Assembly: GCF_002240355.1 (NCBI RefSeq)
Contig: NZ_CP016353.1
Coordinates: 868,001-932,000 of the forward strand
Direction: 5' to 3'
DNA length: 64,000 bases
Origin: Prauserella marina
Lineage (GTDB): Bacteria > Actinomycetota > Actinomycetes > Mycobacteriales > Pseudonocardiaceae
Shown here: piece by piece, positions 62,632 to 64,000 of the stretch
How positions within the stretch are numbered: the first letter of the stretch is position 1
Layout: every line of letters begins with the position of its first letter
Position numbers and translations under genes: made by a program
The notes under the pieces: model-generated
The model's database searches: none
What the model was told of the DNA's origin: nothing
The model's input: only the letters and a program-made list of their open reading frames with translations

Positions 62632-63147
62632 GTGAGCGCACCATTCTCGTCGGGTCGGCAGACGCCGGGGCTGCCGCGCTTGCCGACGCCGCCGACCGGG
62701 TGGCCGATCGGCTCCTACGGCACCTACGAGGAAGCCCAGCGTGCCGTCGATTTTCTGGCCGACAAGGACTTCACGGTGCAGGACGTGACCATCGTCGGCG
62801 TCGACCTGATGCTCGTCGAGCGGGTCATCGGACGGCTTTCCTGGGGCAGGGTGCTCGGTACCGGCGCGCTTTCGGGTGCCTGGTTCGGGTTGTTCGTCGG
62901 ACTGCTGCTCGGACTTTTCAGCAGCTCACAGGGCATGTCCTACGCCCCGATCCTGGTCGGCCTCGCTGCGGGTGTGCTGTTCGGTGTCGTCTTCGCCGCG
63001 ATGAGCTATGCCTCCACGCGCGGCAGGCGTGACTTCTCGTCGGCGAGCCAGATGGTCGCGGGCCGCTACGACGTGCTCTGCCAGCCCCGCTCCGCCGAGA
63101 AGGGCCGCGACCTGCTCGCCAAGCTCAACATGGGCACCTCTGGCTGA
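62632..63147 (+). CDS. General stress protein 17M-like membrane protein
   Basis: A 171-residue protein. A GSP-17M-type beta-alpha domain (about residues 20-70; IGSYGTYEEAQRAVDFLADKD and VTIVGVDL) precedes two hydrophobic helices (about 75-135, GAWFGLFVGLLLGLF and ILVGLAAGVLFGVVFAAMSY) and a tail with YDVLCQPRSAEKGRDLL. It corresponds to Rv1234, just before lpqY. GTG 62632 was chosen; GTG 62623 and ATG 62626 are in frame. Confidence 0.85.
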   Translation: MSAPFSSGRQTPGLPRLPTPPTGWPIGSYGTYEEAQRAVDFLADKDFTVQDVTIVGVDLMLVERVIGRLSWGRVLGTGALSGAWFGLFVGLLLGLFSSSQGMSYAPILVGLAAGVLFGVVFAAMSYASTRGRRDFSSASQMVAGRYDVLCQPRSAEKGRDLLAKLNMGTSG

Positions 63148-63183
63148 CAGCCACTGAATCGTTACTGTCGGTGCTTGCGGAAG

Positions 63184-63218
63184 GTGACCGGCGGGAATAG
63201 GTTCTCTCCACCGGTCAC
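63184..63218. promoter_or_regulatory. Inverted repeat before lpqY
   Basis: GTGACCGG (63184-63191) and CCGGTCAC (63211-63218) are perfect inverted repeats with a 19-base spacer in the 172-base gap between the stress gene and lpqY. It may be a terminator for the first or an operator of the second. An AT-richer patch (TTTGCTTTTGTTTTC) follows. Confidence 0.45.
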
Positions 63219-63319
63219 GAGCACGGGCCAGATCGTTTGCTTTTGTTTTCGTGCACGACGGGGTGCGGGTGGTCCTTCCCGGACCCGCGCTGCGGCGTGC
63301 GTTGGTGGAGGGAGACCTG

Positions 63320-64000
63320 ATGCGGAAGGTCGCCGCTGTACTCGGCGCGACGATCGTGGGCGCGACGACGCTCACGGCGTGCGGAACCGAGGGCGGCATG
63401 AAGATCAACGTCTATTACGCGCCTGAGGACAATTTCCAGACGGTCGTCGACAACTGCAACACGCAGGCCAACGGCCGGTACGAGATCGTCTACAACAAGC
63501 TTCCCCGCGACGCCGACGGTCAGCGCGAGCAGATGGTGCGCAGGCTGGCGGCGGGGGACGAATCGCTCGACGTACTGGGGCTGGACGTCACCTGGGTTCC
63601 CGAGTTCGCCGAGGCGGGCTGGGTCGACGAGTGGGAAGGCGAGCACAAGGCGCAGGCCATGGCCGACGTGCTGCCGGGACCGCTGGAAACCGCGCAGTGG
63701 AAGGGCAAGCTGTACGCGGCGCCCAAGAACACCAACGTGCAGTTGCTCTGGTACGACGAGCGCATCACGCCCGAGCCACCGGAGACCTGGGATCAGATGA
63801 TCCAGATGTCACGGCAGCTCAAGGACCAGGGCAAGCCGTACCAGATCCTGTTCACCGGCGCCCAGTACGAGGGCCTTGTCGTCGTCTACAACTCGATCGT
63901 CGAATCGGCGGGAGGGCGCATCCTCTCCGAGGACGGCGAGCAGGTCGTGATGGATCAGGGGGCCATCAGGGCACTGGACCTGCTCAAGGAGGTCAGCTCG
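63320..64000 (+). CDS. lpqY: Trehalose/sugar ABC transporter lipoprotein LpqY (3' truncated by window)
   Basis: The first 227 residues of a solute-binding lipoprotein. The signal peptide (MRKVAAVLGATIVGATTLTAC) has a lipobox LTAC with the cysteine at residue 21. The mature protein begins INVYYAPEDNFQTV and contains GDESLDVLGLDVTWVPEFAEAGW, as in family 1 sugar-binding proteins. In mycobacteria LpqY-SugABC recycles trehalose, and the upstream Rv1234-like gene supports this identity. ATG 63320 follows GGAGGGAGACC. sugA should follow outside the window. Confidence 0.9.
   Translation, partial: MRKVAAVLGATIVGATTLTACGTEGGMKINVYYAPEDNFQTVVDNCNTQANGRYEIVYNKLPRDADGQREQMVRRLAAGDESLDVLGLDVTWVPEFAEAGWVDEWEGEHKAQAMADVLPGPLETAQWKGKLYAAPKNTNVQLLWYDERITPEPPETWDQMIQMSRQLKDQGKPYQILFTGAQYEGLVVVYNSIVESAGGRILSEDGEQVVMDQGAIRALDLLKEVSS

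Noticed and set aside
1-64000. tRNA, rRNA and riboswitch genes
   Set aside because: I scanned for T-loop and acceptor patterns and common riboswitch cores and saw none that I could support by eye.

Overview
The window is about 64 kb of high-GC, gene-dense chromosome from an actinomycete. Gene content and order fit a mycolic-acid-type relative of Mycobacterium, most likely family Pseudonocardiaceae (Amycolatopsis, Prauserella or Saccharomonospora-like); that placement is inference from gene order and codon bias, not from a database search. GTG and TTG starts, ATGA/GTGA stop-start overlaps and very high third-position GC are common. I saw no tRNA, rRNA, CRISPR array, insertion sequence or prophage.

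Layout. (1) 1-3.1 kb: a truncated ECF-type sigma factor fused to its own zinc-finger/membrane/extracellular domain, divergent from a degenerate GGDEF-like protein. (2) 3.1-11.1 kb: GT87 mannosyltransferase, purK-purE, LysR with a divergent EamA exporter, an acyl-CoA ligase and a fadE25-like acyl-CoA dehydrogenase. (3) 11.1-13.5 kb: a small accessory patch with a NYN-domain nuclease whose promoter is followed at once by a terminator hairpin, a DUF574 methyltransferase and a DoxX protein. (4) 13.5-28.7 kb: cell-envelope locus with a TIGR03089 protein, two LCP ligases, rmlB, rmlD, six glycosyltransferase genes (one bimodular) including a wbbL-like rhamnosyltransferase, and a sugar-nucleotide pyrophosphorylase. 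(5) 28.7-33.5 kb: DNA glycosylase and a GntR-controlled 5-oxoproline operon (pxpB, pxpC, hydro-lyase) without pxpA. (6) 33.1-37.2 kb: overlapping operon GNAT-fbiA-fbiB-NUDIX-GntR for coenzyme F420. (7) 37.2-49.2 kb: fdxA-dapC, dapD, dapE, two coupled LOG proteins, plsC-like acyltransferase, gpgS, DivIVA-domain protein, tag, enoyl-CoA hydratase, DUF3117 and leucyl aminopeptidase. (8) 49.2-64 kb: LysR/MFS pair, O-methyltransferase, sigE-rseA-htrA-tatB, mrp, DUF1003, MgtE-N/CBS protein, an APH(6)-like kinase, slipin, acyl-CoA dehydrogenase, a stress protein and the start of lpqY.

Parts 2-6 follow the M. tuberculosis Rv3261-Rv3276 order, and parts 7-8 follow Rv1177-Rv1235, so two blocks that are distant in M. 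tuberculosis lie side by side here.

The least ordinary signals are non-coding or repeat-borne: two arrays of 21-bp units, each built as a direct arm, a spacer of about 100 bp and an inverted arm, both lying between convergent genes (38986-39345 and 55825-56232); a 17-bp-arm palindrome inserted in frame in the central loop of the MFS transporter (50762-50819); and a promoter plus UNCG-capped terminator directly upstream of the NYN gene (11926-12000).
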